DNA of 64,000 bases from Sphagnum compactum (lineage: Eukaryota > Bryophyta > Sphagnopsida > Sphagnales): positions 16,616,001 through 16,680,000 of the forward strand of contig OZ234498.1 in NCBI GenBank assembly GCA_965153455.1, in the 5' to 3' direction. Positions 46,464-59,344 of this stretch are shown one piece after another. A program made the translations under genes and the position numbers. Under the pieces are notes generated by a model. It did not search any database. It had not been told where the DNA came from and saw only the letters and a program-made list of their open reading frames with translations. Each line of letters opens with the position of its first letter. Position 1 is the stretch's first letter.

Positions 46464-48600
46464 CAATTATTCACACAGACCTGCACAACCAAACAAGTTG
46501 GTTAGTGTAAAGTTGCAGCACTTTTTGGAGCACAGACGAGCCACGGGCAAACACGGACTCACAAGATTCACCATGGCCCAAACTTGAAGGAAGCCACCAC
46601 CTTCCCCCTTATAGCATTCTTTGTGCTTGGCCATGAGGCCTGCATCCAAATGTCATTTTGTCCCGGGATTCCCAAGTTGGGAGTCTCAAAATTCCCAAAA
46701 TTAGGACTCATACAACTTTGGAGGCCCATAACTTCTTGTGTAGACCTCCAATTGAAGCAAGGTTGAAAGCAAAGTTGTAGCCCTCATCAAGAACTTTCCA
46801 ACGGCATGTGGCACGCCACCTGCACATAAATAAATCAGGGCGATTCCCGACTTTTAGTGGTCGGGAGTCAAATTGGCAGTTTGACTCTCGACCCTTCTTT
46901 TGGCCATAACTTATGTTTTAAATACCCAAATGGGTCATGTGAACTCATTTTAGACATCTATGTTCCAAGAGATTTTTAATGATACAAAGAATTTTTCAAT
47001 ATAATGAGTTTTGACCTTTGAAATCGCCCTCCGAAGATTCAGGAGTACATTAGGACTCCAACTCCCAAATGGGAGCTCACTTGGGAGTTTGAGGGTTCAT
47101 TCACTCACACCCTCCTACACTCCTGTGAGCATGAAATGTGATTCCTGCAACTTCACTCTTGGCCCGCAACTTTTGCAAGTCTTTACCTTGGTTGTGAGCC
47201 CAAGGCTAAGGTTGCAACACCCACCACTTGTAAACAATGATCCCATCTACGACGTCCCAATTTTTAGTAACCCAATGTCAGTAAATTTGAACCTAAGAAA
47301 ATATTGGTAGAAGCCTTAGAAAAGTTATGTTGTAATCTATTTATTTTTTATACTTGTCAACATGATTGGTATTTTTTTTGGGATTAAATCATTAATGGAA
47401 CAAAAAAAAATGATAAACTAGTTTTTTATAAAGTAATAACTACATGGACATGTGTGTAGTTAAAATAACAATTGATATCGCCACACAAATCATAACACAC
47501 CCAAACACAAATTCTTAAATATTATAAGGGTTTTGTTTTATAGCCTAATTTAAGAAAAGTTATGAACAAGTTTGCCAAATCTTATAAACATTACCACAAT
47601 ATCAAGCTAGCCTTGATTGCCATTATTTTATAGATGCTAGGCCACAAAATGCTTAACATGGCGAAAAATACCGACAAGAACATTAGTAGAGTTGATAATT
47701 GATTTCATGCCAGAAGACCAAAACATAAGTTATTGTCAATTTACATTCTTTTATGGGACATCTCTTATGGTGGACGAGTTCAAAGCAACGTTCAAAAAAA
47801 AGTAGGTGCTAGAAGCTTTCATCTACACCACCAAGAAGTGATAGAGGAGGAGGTAAGTTTAATGTTACCATTTTTGTTTGTTTCAAATTTTTAGGCATAG
47901 CCATTTCCAACTCAAACCAACACAACCCAAGAGGCAAGTTACTTTCCCATTTTCAATTTTGATTTCAATTTGAGTTTTCACATTAAAAAGAACAGATTGT
48001 TTTCTAAACTTTAGAAAAGTTCTAAGATGAATGTTCAAATAATGGCCGCTTTACGACAATGCATGAACTTCAAAGGTGGTCGAATAAGATTATTGTTCAA
48101 AGATCTCGAACACCTATTGGAGCTTTTCGATGTTTCGTAGACCACCAAAAAGCTCAATGAAACTATTTAGAATAATATTAATAAATAGCTTTCTCCAAGA
48201 AATCAGGTTTATATATGTATTTTTCTAGAATGATCTTTAAGAGCAATTCAGATTTGAAACGACCTCTAGGTTTTCAAAAGATTTCATGGACCAAAAAACT
48301 CTGGATACACTTAGTTGGCATTGACTGAAAGTTTCCAGGATGAACTAAAGAAGTTAAGCTCACAAAGAAAATAAGGTCATTCAAATTATTAGGTTATACA
48401 TAGTGCACCTCAAAGCTCAAGGGATCTCTTTATAGTAAGGGAGGGCATTTTATACAGATGCATAAATGTCAATTGGTTAGTCTTTGGGTGCTCAGTTCAC
48501 ACTGACTATGAGGTCCATGCTTAACATGGACTGAGTTCTTGGAAATCCATTGAACGCTCAAGAGCTATTGATATCAAGATCTATGTGGACTTTTTTCAAA
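46464..48600. other. Intergenic stretch, nothing recognised
   Basis: No gene recognised. A 99-codon open frame on + (47011-47310) has no domain. Confidence 0.35.
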
Positions 48601-48654
48601 TAATTGAAGGTTAGGGTTACATAATTTTGAAATTAAGGTTAATATGAAGATGAA

Positions 48655-49615
48655 ACGTTTAAAATTGACAAATTTAGGTTTATAAGTTAATAGGATTTAA
48701 GGTTTAGAATAACAAGATTGAGGGATTTAGGTTTTTAAGATTAAGGATATTGGATTATAGGGTTCAACGATTTAGGGTCAAGTATTCTAGGATATAGGGT
48801 TTTAAGGTTCCGAAATTTAGGGTTTAGGGCACTTTTCTGTATGGATTTAGGTTTGACTATTTCTAGGTTTTAAGATTCAAAGATTTATTAGTTTAGGGAT
48901 CCAAGATTTAGGGTTCTGATTCTAGTGGTTAAAGTTTTACGGTTTTGTGACTTAGGGTTTTGAATTCAAGGATTTATGGTTTTAAGAATCCAAAATTTAA
49001 GGTTCAGGGCACTTGGCTGTATGGATTTAAGTTTCACTATTCAGGTTTTAGGGTTTCAGGATCCATGATTTAGAGTTCTAGCACCAAGATTTAAGGTTTC
49101 AGGGTTCCACAATTTAGGGTTTTGGATTCTAGGATTTAACGTTTAAAGGTTTTAGAATTTAATGTTCAGGGCAATTGCACATAAGGATGCAGGGTTCCAC
49201 GATTTAGGGTTTAAGATTCCAGGATTTAAAGTTTTCAAGTTTTAACATATAGGGTTTTAGATTCCAAGATTTAGAGTTTTCGGGTTCTAGGATGTAGGGA
49301 TTTGGGATCTACTATTTAAGGTTTAGGATTCTAGGATTTAGGAATTTAAGGTTCAAGAATTTAGGGGTTTGGATAGTTGGACGAAATGATTTAAGGTTTA
49401 AGATTCCAGGATTTAGGGTTTGGCTTCCAACATGTAGGGTTTTGGATTCACGAAAATTAGGAATTTAGGGATGTTTTAAGGATTCCACAATTCAAGTATT
49501 TAGGGTTCCAGATTGTATGGTTCAAGGTACCTGGACATAGGGATTTAGGGTTACATGATTTAGGGTTTAGGATTCCAGGATTTTGGGTTTACAGGTTCTA
49601 GCATTTAGGGTTTTG
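48655..49615 (+). repeat. Degenerate TTTAGGG-type array (interstitial telomere-like repeat)
   Basis: About 960 bp is built from variants of GGATTTAGGGTTTAGGATTC and similar blocks. TTTAGGG, the plant telomere heptamer, occurs about a dozen times on the + strand, once as two adjacent perfect copies near 48,816-48,830. It is never on the - strand. Units vary from about 14 to 30 bp. The array is heavily mutated. Confidence 0.7.
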
Positions 49616-50169
49616 GATTTCTTTTGACACCTTCTAACAACTGGCATATAAGTGGTGTATAGGGTTTGGAGACGTTGGATGTAGACTTGATGTTGGAAGA
49701 AGTAAGCATTTCAAGTTTGGTTGTTGTTACGTGGGGAAATGATTTAGTTAGGTTGATTTTGATAGTGATTGTTTCTACGAAAACCAATGAATTATTTTTG
49801 TTAAAAAGAACATTTTATTTCTTGCACAAGGAGCACTTTCTTTTGTAGAATTATCAATTTGTTTTTTGTACACCAATGATTTGTTTCTTGTAGAACTTGC
49901 AGTATGCTTCTCATATAACTAGCAGGCTTTTCCACTTACAACTTAAAATATAGATCTTGAAATTTCCATTTTTTTCCATGACATGGAAAATTAAGTCACC
50001 ATCTGCAACAATTTGATGAGCAAGAAGTAAACAAGGAGAAGGATTTGGATTCGACAACCCAAGTTTTGGACTACGGAGAAATAAGTATCTACAAGGCATG
50101 AAACTTTTTAAGCTTTTGTTTTCACTTTTTTTTTCTCAAAAGTTGATATTTATGTTAGTGTTGTTTAAA

Positions 50170-51180
50170 AATAATATATGTTATCTGTAATGCTTCTTTT
50201 TTCTAGGTCAATTTGCAACACTTGTTTGATATGGATACACTACCTACGACGAAGGTTTCATCATTCACATCTCATCAAGAGGTGGGTCTTAAACCTTCAA
50301 CCCATTTTATTTCCTCATTATGCTTGCAAATGTCTTTGAGTAGGACGCTTTGACCTCGCTCAATGCCAACCGAGGGAAATCTCCTTATGTTGGTTGGCAT
50401 TAGTTAAAATTGAATTGTGGTTAGAATGCACATGAAGCATTAGTTAATGCCGATTGATACCTCGTCACTACAAAGTTTGCTTTTGGGTCAATTTCGGTGT
50501 CAAATGAATGTCCTTGTTGTCTGTAGAGGTGGTGTGGTGACAAGGTCTCGTCAAAAGTTAGTTAGTAACAATTGATGATTAGAACAAGAAATGATGGTTT
50601 TGAAATATTGGAATTCAATTATTTGTCTCCATTGTTGACGTTTAGTCTAGGGTTGTTTGTAATGCTTCCATCTCCATGTCGATTTGCAGTAGCTCCTTAT
50701 TATGGATACACTAATTATATTGGTGGGTCTTAAACCTTCAACTCAAATTGTTTTTCCTTATTTTTTTCACAAATGAGTTTTCGTATGACAATTCGACCTC
50801 GATCGATGCCAATCGAAGGTAATTTCTACATATTGGTATAGACATAGCCGCATTTGATATCTAAACTTATGTAGGAAGTTTTGTTAAAATGTGCATGAAA
50901 CATTAGTCGGTGTCGACTAACACTTCCATCATTACAAAGTTCGCTTCTTGTGACAATTTAGAACCAAATGATAATCATTGTTGTTTATCATGGAAGTGCG
51001 GTAAGACCGTCTCATAAGCAATCAGTTGGAGACAACTGAAGACTAAAACACTTCCATTTTTCGTGAACTAATTCCTATTGCCGATTTGCATCAAACTAGG
51101 AGTCAATTTTGGTGATGTGCTTCCTGTCTATGAGGTGCTTGGATAAGGTCTCAACAACATTTTGTCAGTGCCGACTAACA
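50170..51180. repeat. Direct duplication, two units of about 440-470 bp plus a partial third
   Basis: GTAATGCTTC, TATGGATACACTA, GGTGGGTCTTAAACCTTCAA, GACCTCGMTC and CATGAARCATTAGT occur in the same order at 50,190-50,600 and 50,660-51,050. A partial third copy near 51,110-51,190 shares ATAAGGTCTC and GTGCCGACTAACACT. Diverged, non-coding. Confidence 0.6.
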
Positions 51181-51189
51181 CTCCAACCA

Positions 51190-53315
51190 CATCCCTCTTT
51201 AGATGGCTAGTTTCCTTTGTATAAGTGCATTATAGTTGGTCTACTTTCTTATGTAGTACATATGCCATCAATCAATTCGTGAATAATAGATCATTATTTA
51301 GTTTTCAATAGAGGAATTACAAGACATCAACCTTCATTAAAGATTCGATTATTCCATTTCATGACTTGATTGTGTAGCTAGTCCCAACATCATGTGAGAA
51401 TGTAATAAAAAGGATCCATAACAAAAACAAGTTCAACACCAATGAGGTCTTGGAGAAATTCAAGATCTATCCCAAGTGAAAATCTTGTATGAGCATTCCA
51501 TTATGCAGGTTCATTACCATGCCCATCGTCAAGTTTGCTTTTAAAATTGATGTGTTCAAAATGGAGCAGGCCTTTCAAATGGATTATAGGTAGGGGGAGA
51601 AGGTCTTCTTTATTTCCCCCACAAATTGGCAAGGTGAAAAGATTGTCGTCTCTTTTCAACAATGTCCTGAATCCATAGCATGTGTTCCATCCCAACCAAA
51701 TTTGGGCAATAAGAGTTTAGGAAATGAAAGAGAAGGATAAAAGATATAAATAAAAGACAACTTTCCAAAGCTTAGTTTACATTTACATTTTCCAAGCCAC
51801 TAACTCCCCTTAAAATTCATTTTTTGGTTTGGCCCATTTGGTTTCCTTCCAAACTCATGTCAATTAATCATAATCACAATTTGATTCCTCTTAGTCTTGC
51901 ATTAAATCTGAAGACCTTGGGACCAATTGAATTTTTTTCACCAATAGGATTGCTCGTTCCGTTGTACCTTGCTCCTTGAACAATAGTTAAAAGTACCCTT
52001 TCTATGGTGTTTATTAAAATGTTTAGAGATTTGGAATGGGTTCAAAAACCTATAATCAATAATAATTAACCCAAACCTCCATCTTTTGGGCTCTTTAATG
52101 GGCTATGTGTATTAAGTTTTTTTTATAGAGGAGCATCATAATAATTAAAATATTTCTAACTCATTCTCATTACTAGACATGTCTATAATATTTTTCAACA
52201 TGTATCCATGATTGTGGTTAAGGCATTTGGATGATCGAAACTAGATAGAACGACAATGTTGCATTGATGGCACGATCATAATAACAATTTAGATTTGAGT
52301 ATGCCAACGCATCTACTACAATGAATAACAGATACACATTCCATAGATTTTCGTTTACAATCTATTTTGCAGATTCATATAAGTTGCAGCGATTCATATT
52401 TTGGAGACTCGCTATCCCTTTCACCTTGCATTGCATTTTCTCCCCCTTAATTTTGCATTTTGTCTTTGGGAATGGGAACTTTCCATGCGAAAGGAAAGTC
52501 CAATCTAACTATATTGGTTAATGATTTTGGTGTAGTTCAAATCATCTAGAACAATGTCTTTGTGTAATGTTTGGCTTTCAACCTAGTTTTGTGCATGTAT
52601 CTAAAAATGTTGCTTATGTGCAAAACAATGTTGTCATCAATTCAATTTACCAAGTTCTTTCCATTGGTGCCCAAAGACTACATTGGATGGTTAATGTTGG
52701 AAGGTATCAGACTGTTGGTGAAAGCTTGCAAAAGAATTTGTAAGATATTGTTTTGATGCTTGACGTAGCTATGTTTGTTGCAAATGTCGCTATGATGAAT
52801 ATTGAGGTGAAGAATGAACCTGAAGATCGTGTGCATTGTCAACCTCCATAGTCAACTTTTATTAATCTGAGCAATTCCTTTGACGAAAATGGGAAATGTT
52901 TTGCTAGAAACAGCTTGTTTGAAACATTAATTTCGTTCCCTTATGATGCACATTGCTCAACTTATGGCCCTATGGAGACATTCATTTCAAAGGAATTCAT
53001 CATCCATAACATTGTCATCTATGTGATAATGATGTCCCACACCCCACATGCCTCTAATGAATTGAGGTCTTTGGACTATAACATAATGAAAATTGAAGTG
53101 ATGAATTTTTTCCTTGTTAGGTTTGATGGGGACATTCTATTTGAGTTTCCCCTTAGTCCACAAGCCAATGGGGCTTTCTAAATAAATGCAAGGCATGGAT
53201 AGAAGATACGATGGACATGCTTGGTGCAAAGTGAAAATGACGAACATTAAAAATTCCTTTTGTTTGGGATTTAGAAATATTAAATGCTTAGGCCATCTAT
53301 GGTGTCAAAAAAGCT
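51190..53315. other. AT-rich intergenic DNA
   Basis: No recognised gene. An 88-codon open frame at 52915-53181 (+) ends cleanly but matches no family known to me and is probably element debris. Confidence 0.35.
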
Positions 53316-53789
53316 TTTTCATTAGAAGAAAAACATGTATTTTCGACTAGTCTTTGCGACTAAATTTTCGTCCCAAACTATATTTGTGACAAAAATTTCA
53401 TTAGTCGTTTTAGATAAGTCGCATATGATATTAATCGCAAATAACAAGGGGTATCAGATGGAAAAAATCAACAAATACAAGTTCATCTTTTGACTCTATT
53501 GTATACATGTTGTCACATGTGATTAAGATGCAACTATTTTGGTCATAATTGAAAACAAATGATGTGCTGCCATGTGTCCAAATATTTAATTATTTAAAAT
53601 ATAAACATATTATTGTTTTGAAATAATTTAAGATGTTCAATTCAAATGTTTGGATGATTTTATATTATGACACGTGGCCCAATGTAAAATATGCCATGTG
53701 ACATTTTAAAATGAATTTAATACAGAATATTAATATTAGGTTAGTAGATACCTAGATTGATAGATACATAAGTAGATGCTTACAAATTT

Positions 53790-53905
53790 AGGCTACATAC
53801 CTACCTACCTATTTGGGTAGGTAGGTGCATAGGTCGACTTAGGTGGGTAGGTCAAACTAAGTACCTACTTAATAAGATAAGTAGGTTAGGGAGGTAGGTA
53901 GTTTA
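53790..53905. repeat. GGTA/TACC-rich palindromic segment
   Basis: ACCTACCTA, a 5-6 bp loop and TAGGTAGGT form a hairpin at about 53,808-53,832. It is followed by further GTAGGT words down to about 53,900. Confidence 0.6.
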
Positions 53906-55039
53906 AAAATTGTGCATAATTTGTTTTTTTGTTTTAGGTTAAGCCTTTTGATTGGCCCATCCCATGTGCACAAATTTTTTATGTGAAATTGGATGACCAC
54001 ACCCCTTATTTATATAATGTTCAAAATAGGAATGAAAAATAAAAAATATAGAATAAATTTTAAACTTGTAGCTTCCTCACAAACTAAGTTGCAACTCTAA
54101 AATTTTCCTCATTTTTTTAGGTTTTAGTTGTTTTGTTTATAAATAATTTAAATACATGGCTTATTAAATAATTAGATAATCATTTAATTAATAATTATTT
54201 AATCTAAAACATATTTAAAATCTAAATTATACACTATAACTATTAAATATTCATTATCAACTACTTAAATAAATAATAACTTCTTCATATTTAATTAATT
54301 AGCTATTTAGTTACTCACAACTTGTCAATACATAATTTATAGATAAATAAATAGTTAAAATAATTAAAAATATTTTAAAAATCTGGCCGAATTATAGATA
54401 ATGTAATTACTGTAATCTTAAAAATAAATATTAAAAAAATACAAATTACAATTAATGAGCAAAAAAATTTTATTAAAAAAAATTCCTACACAATTTTAAA
54501 TTTTTTAATACTAAACTAGTTACATTAATTACGATATAATTACTTTTCTTATTGTAAAAAACATTATTGGTCAAGTAATTGTTTTTTCTATTAGTAAAAG
54601 TTATTGACTATAAATACAATAATTTTTTAAACATATCATTAATGTTGATAATTACAATAAAATTACTGTAAAAAATATTTATTATGGATAAGTAGTTAAA
54701 GAATTAAAAAATAAAAACTTAAATTACTTTATAATTATTCCTAAAATGACAATCCTTACAATAATTATTTTAATTCCAAAATTTTAATTCAGATTTAAGT
54801 TTATAAATTACATATTGTGAATAATTAAGTTCAATTAAAAAATAATTATGCATATACTATGATTAATTCTTATCTGAAGTAATTACAATGATTTAAAAGT
54901 AATGTAACATTAATTACAGTAATTCATTTCTTTTACTGTAAGAATATAAATGCTATAATATAAAAATCTATGTTGTAACAATAATTATTTAGTATAATTT
55001 ATAATAATTTATAAAAGTGATTTATTATGGATCACACTA

Positions 55040-56210
55040 GTAGAAAAAAACTTGAGAACTCAATCAATAATTTTTTGAATTGGAATATTAATTTTAGATT
55101 CCAAAAACAAATTCAGAATTCAAATATCAACTTTTGGATCAAATATGTCTTTTAAATTGAATAAAAAATTCAGAATTGAAATATCAATGTTTAGACTCAA
55201 ATAAAGATGTATTCAAAATTGAAATGTCCATTTTTAGAGTCAATTAATAAGTTTCTGACTTGAAATATTAATTTTGAGAATCCAAAGTAATAATACGGAA
55301 TTTTAAATTTCAACTTTCAAATCAAATAAGTTTTAAGAATTTAAGTTAAAAAAATTTCGAATTGAAATATTAATTTTTAGAATGAAAATTAATAATTTAG
55401 AATTCAAATATCAATTTTTAGATAAAATAAGACTTTTTGAATTTAAATAAGTTTTTTAAAATTCAAATAATGTTTTTAAGGAATTGAAAGAACAATTTTT
55501 AGATTCAAATAGTAAGTTTCAAATTCAAATTAGTTTTTGAATGAATTGTAATAGTAGTTTTTAGAATTGAAATATAGTTTTTTTAGATCAATTTTAAAGA
55601 AACAGACAAAAATAAATTAGAATTGAATTATTAAATTCTAGATTCAAATAGTTTTTTTTCAAATTCAAATAATTAAAACAGGAATTCCAGTAACAATTTT
55701 TAGAATAAAATATCAATTTTCAGATTCATTTTTAAAAATTTAATAATTTAAAAATGAATTCCAACAACAATTTTCAGAATTCAAACATCAATTTTAATGT
55801 TTAAATATAATTTCCATAATTGAATTATAGTTTTAAACTCAAACATATATTTCCAACAACTAACAGGTTTAAGGTTTCATATTTAAAACTTTAAATTCAA
55901 ATATATTTCTAAAAATTCACAATATAATTTTCAGATTTGAATAACAATTTTCATATTCAAATATTGATTTTTACATTCAAATAAAATGTTTCACAAGTGG
56001 AATAACAATTTTTAGATGCAAATAATGATTTTAATTAAATTGAATTTTTTTTGAATGCAACTAAATAAATTTTAATTCACATAACTTTTTTTAATATTGA
56101 AATTTCAATTTGTTATATTCAAATATAATTTTTAGAACTGAAATAACAATATTCATATTTATATAATAAATTTCAGAGTTCAAATATTAATTTTCAGATT
56201 CATTATATGA
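55040..56210. repeat. Degenerate AT-rich array (TTCAAATATCAATTTTTAGA-type units)
   Basis: Variants of GAATTCAAATATCAATTTTT plus AGATTCAAAT recur at roughly 30-40 bp spacing for more than 1.1 kb. It forms the core of the CACTA-like element. A CACTAGTAGAAAAAAAC sequence at 55,036, itself resembling a CACTA end, stands at its left border. Confidence 0.6.
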
Positions 56211-56859
56211 ACAATATACATACATATGCTTAATTAATATACACACAAATATATATTTATGATATATGTAACATATCATTAATAAAATTTTAATACAACA
56301 TAAAATACACCCTTATGTCACTGTAAAATATTTTTAGGATGCGATGAATTTGGTGACTATTACGACTAATGGGACATATCAATTTATTAATGGATGAAAA
56401 TAAACTTAAAAATCATCCAATTGATAGGATGAAGTTTCCAATGGTTGCATCATAGTTGTAAAAATGACCAAAATAGTTGAAATTCGATATTCTTATAGTT
56501 GTAAATACTCCCAAACTTAGTCGCAAATGACTTTAAGTCGCATGTAGTCACAAACATAGTAGTTACATTTTGGCTGATTTCTATTAGTGTTGTTTTGTGT
56601 TTAATTTTACACATGTTTGTAATGAAGTAGACTAAAGTAGTGACTCATTTGAAGTTCCTATTGCCAGCGTTGCATGCATTGTTATGCAAGGTCTATGGTT
56701 CTTCCCCCTTTTGCGTGTATATGAACATCTACTGCATGTATTATGTGGTTCATTTTCTGTTCAATCTTTCTAGAGTAACCATCCACCTTGGCACACATGC
56801 GCATCTTGTTTCTGACGGCAAGTGCATGGAGCCGTTCAAGGAAATGAAAAATATAGTTC

Positions 56860-59340
56860 AAAGGAGGTTTTGCGCACGACGAATGGTACGTCCTCCACAA
56901 TGACCTTAGCTGTGAACAAGACATTTTTGTTTCATCACCTTTTCAATGAGAATGGGCAAGGTATTGTTGAGCTTCTGAAGGGTGATAAATTTAATGAAAC
57001 CTTGTTAGAGTATGTTCCCTTGTGTCCCCCTAACATCCACAACCTCATTTCATTGGTCAAACATCACCTTGGGAAGATGGGTTCTATTGATTCCATCTTG
57101 ATGTTCAATGCCTTTAGTCCTTATGACTACATTCATGATAGTTGTTTCCTTCACAACAGACTGGGCAAAAGGTTTATCTTTTCAAAATGTTGGTTAAAGG
57201 GGATAGTTGTGGAATTCATTTAGTGAAACAAATGCAGCCTAGGGGTGATTTGGAGAATTCTTGGTTGATGTTTGATCATGTCAAATGTGTTCAAGGCTGA
57301 TGACTATGGCATGCCACATCTATGAACCGATCTATTGCAAAGTAATGTTTATTGCTATCTTCGATATGTAGTTTAAGGACACAAAAGCCCAATGTATATT
57401 TTGGTAGAAGCTAAATGCATCTGTATTGAAGAAAGGTGTAACAAATCCAAATTTCAAGGGGTTCATGGTAGATAGTGCCCTTGAACAAATTGGAATGCTA
57501 TTCATATGGTTTATAGGAGTGGAAATCCCATTATGAAGATGATTGACAAGGAGCGAACTTGTCTTTTCCATTGAACTCAATTGCTCGACATGCACACTAA
57601 ACAACTCATTGCTCTTGAGTTCCAAGATTGACATAAAACATTTTGGTTACAAATATAAGAATGCAAGATCCTTGGAAGAAATTGACCTTCATTATGTTAC
57701 AATTTGCTCTTAGTGGTACTCCTCCAAAGCTGCTAGTGAAGGTGCAATTAAGGAGCCCAACAATTGGTTAAACTTTTGGCATTTTTGTGTGAGGTACTGG
57801 GGAGGATTCATGTTAGATGTAATTTTTCTTTGCACCACGCTTTCCATTGATGAAAATGCTTTGCATTGTTTTCTTATTCCCTTTGTTCAATTTGATTGCA
57901 AAAGTTGTGTTATGTTTTTATTCCATTTTGTCATTCAAATGTAAAAAAATTCCTTGGAGGAGGAGGTCAACATGCCGACTTGTAATCTATTGGAGATAGT
58001 CCACAACGTTTGGCTCCAACAATCTAGGAAAAGAGGTGCCTGCTTGTATGTTGCCACCTCAAATGACAACGTGCAAACTTTCAAGCAATTTGCATTATAT
58101 TACACTTTCTTGTTGGTGGTCCCTTTGAGATTGGATAGGATAGGGATGAATTACGATTGCATAGGGCCAGCCAATTTAGTGATTCGAGACAAATGGTGGC
58201 GATAGTTACCAAATTTGCATTGGGTTTCTCATATACATCGAGGATACCCTACTTGGAAGGTGAAGATGTATTTCGATCCACCAAACGAAGGCAAAATCTA
58301 CCACTGGAATCAAAAGATGATTTTCATAGGCACGATCATGTAAATTTTTCTCGTCCCTGAATGGAATTCACTTTGTGAAGCCTTGCACCTAATGTAATTT
58401 CAAGTTAGTGGAGCCATTCATTAAAGGCCTTCCTAATTTTCAATCACAACGGTGAGGATGTGTTGGAACACCTTTGTGTTGATGATGTTTGGCGCATTGA
58501 ATGATGTCCCTAAAAGTCAAATGCTTAATGTTTACCATTGTAAAAGGACACTAAACATTATTGCAAGGCGAAAATCATTTCGAAAAAAACAAATTATGGC
58601 ATTCCTGCTACTTATTATGTTGGTAATTGAAGTGTTATTAGAGGTGCAACAATTGAGCTACACAAGTTATGGTTTTGCCATGACATGATCATAATCATTG
58701 TGTTGGTGGCACAAGGAAGAAATAGGTCATTGGTAGGCCAATTGTGCCTTCCATATGGCTTATGCAAGAAATGATAGATTTCATTCAAGATGAGGTGATG
58801 ACATTGGAAGAAGTTGGTTTTTTCATCTTTGAGAAATCGAATTATCATTCGAAAAATCTTTTTGGTGAAGATTCATCTATTCTTGTCAATAGATTGACAG
58901 ATGAAAATTCTTGGCCAAAGACTCAAAATGGGAAGAATATTTGTCATCCTTCAATTTTCAAGATTTCAACTCAACAATAAAACAAATGGGAGTCCGAACA
59001 TGTTTGTGTTGCACAGATCTTGCCACCCACCAATGTCTTGCTCTAGGTTATGGACAAATATATGTATGATTTCAAGTCCAATTGAAAATCGTAAGCAATA
59101 TGAAATTACAATTGGTAATTTCCCTTCATGCACTTGCATATATTTTGTGTCAATGTTGACAAGCTCATTGGGTGGTTGTGGAAAGTGAATGCATTGTAAA
59201 CACTTATATTACATCTTGCAAACTATGATGTTATGTGGCCTAATGGAAATGTTCATTCATCATTTGACTTGGAGTTGGGACAAAGTTCATAAATTAATAA
59301 GTTGGACCAAAGCTACAAAGGTCAAGTGGTGAGATGTTTT
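56860..59340 (+). pseudogene. Mutator-like (MULE) transposase relic with SWIM zinc finger
   Basis: Protein-like blocks run along the + strand in shifting frames. They include HHLGKMGSIDSILMFNAFSP and YDYIHDSCFLHNRLGKRFIF (57,063-57,183), DLENSWLMFDHVKC (about 57,250-57,290), GFMVDSA...NWNAIHMVYRSGNP (about 57,460-57,533), KERTCLFHWTQ (about 57,549-57,581), then WYSSKAASEGAIKEPNNWLN and FWHFCVRYWGGFM (about 57,710-57,812). The last block, EITIGNFPSCTCIYFVSMLT ... GK(stop)MHCKHLYYILQ (59,100-59,214), is a SWIM-type CxC...CxH zinc finger. A stop replaces the residue before MHCKH. The order (MULE-type core, then C-terminal SWIM) fits Mutator-like transposases. Many stops and frameshifts show it is dead. 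Confidence 0.6.
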
Positions 59341-59344
59341 CTCA

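Larger units (their letters stand above)
53320..56589. mobile_element. Probable non-autonomous CACTA-like DNA element, about 3.3 kb
   Basis: The right end reads ...CTATTAGTG, whose reverse complement starts CACTAATAGAAA. The left end reads CATTAGAAGAAAAAC, one base from a CACTA terminus. Subterminal motifs are shared in inverted orientation: TTTGCGACTAAATTTTCG with CCCAAA at the left (53,355-53,382), and TTTGCGACTAAGTTTGGGA on the minus strand at the right (about 56,515-56,533). GCGACT-type subterminal repeats are typical of plant CACTA elements. Flanking 3-bp sites (TTT and TTG) agree in only two of three bases. No transposase is inside. The core is very AT-rich with a degenerate array. Confidence 0.5.

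Noticed and set aside
47011-47310. 99-codon open frame on +
   Set aside because: No domain. Composition matches surrounding non-coding DNA.
48655-49615. CRISPR-like repetition
   Set aside because: Units vary in length and sequence, with no constant repeat or spacer. It is a degenerate plant minisatellite in a eukaryotic context.
52915-53181. 88-codon open frame on +
   Set aside because: Surrounded by element debris. No recognised domain and no splice partners.
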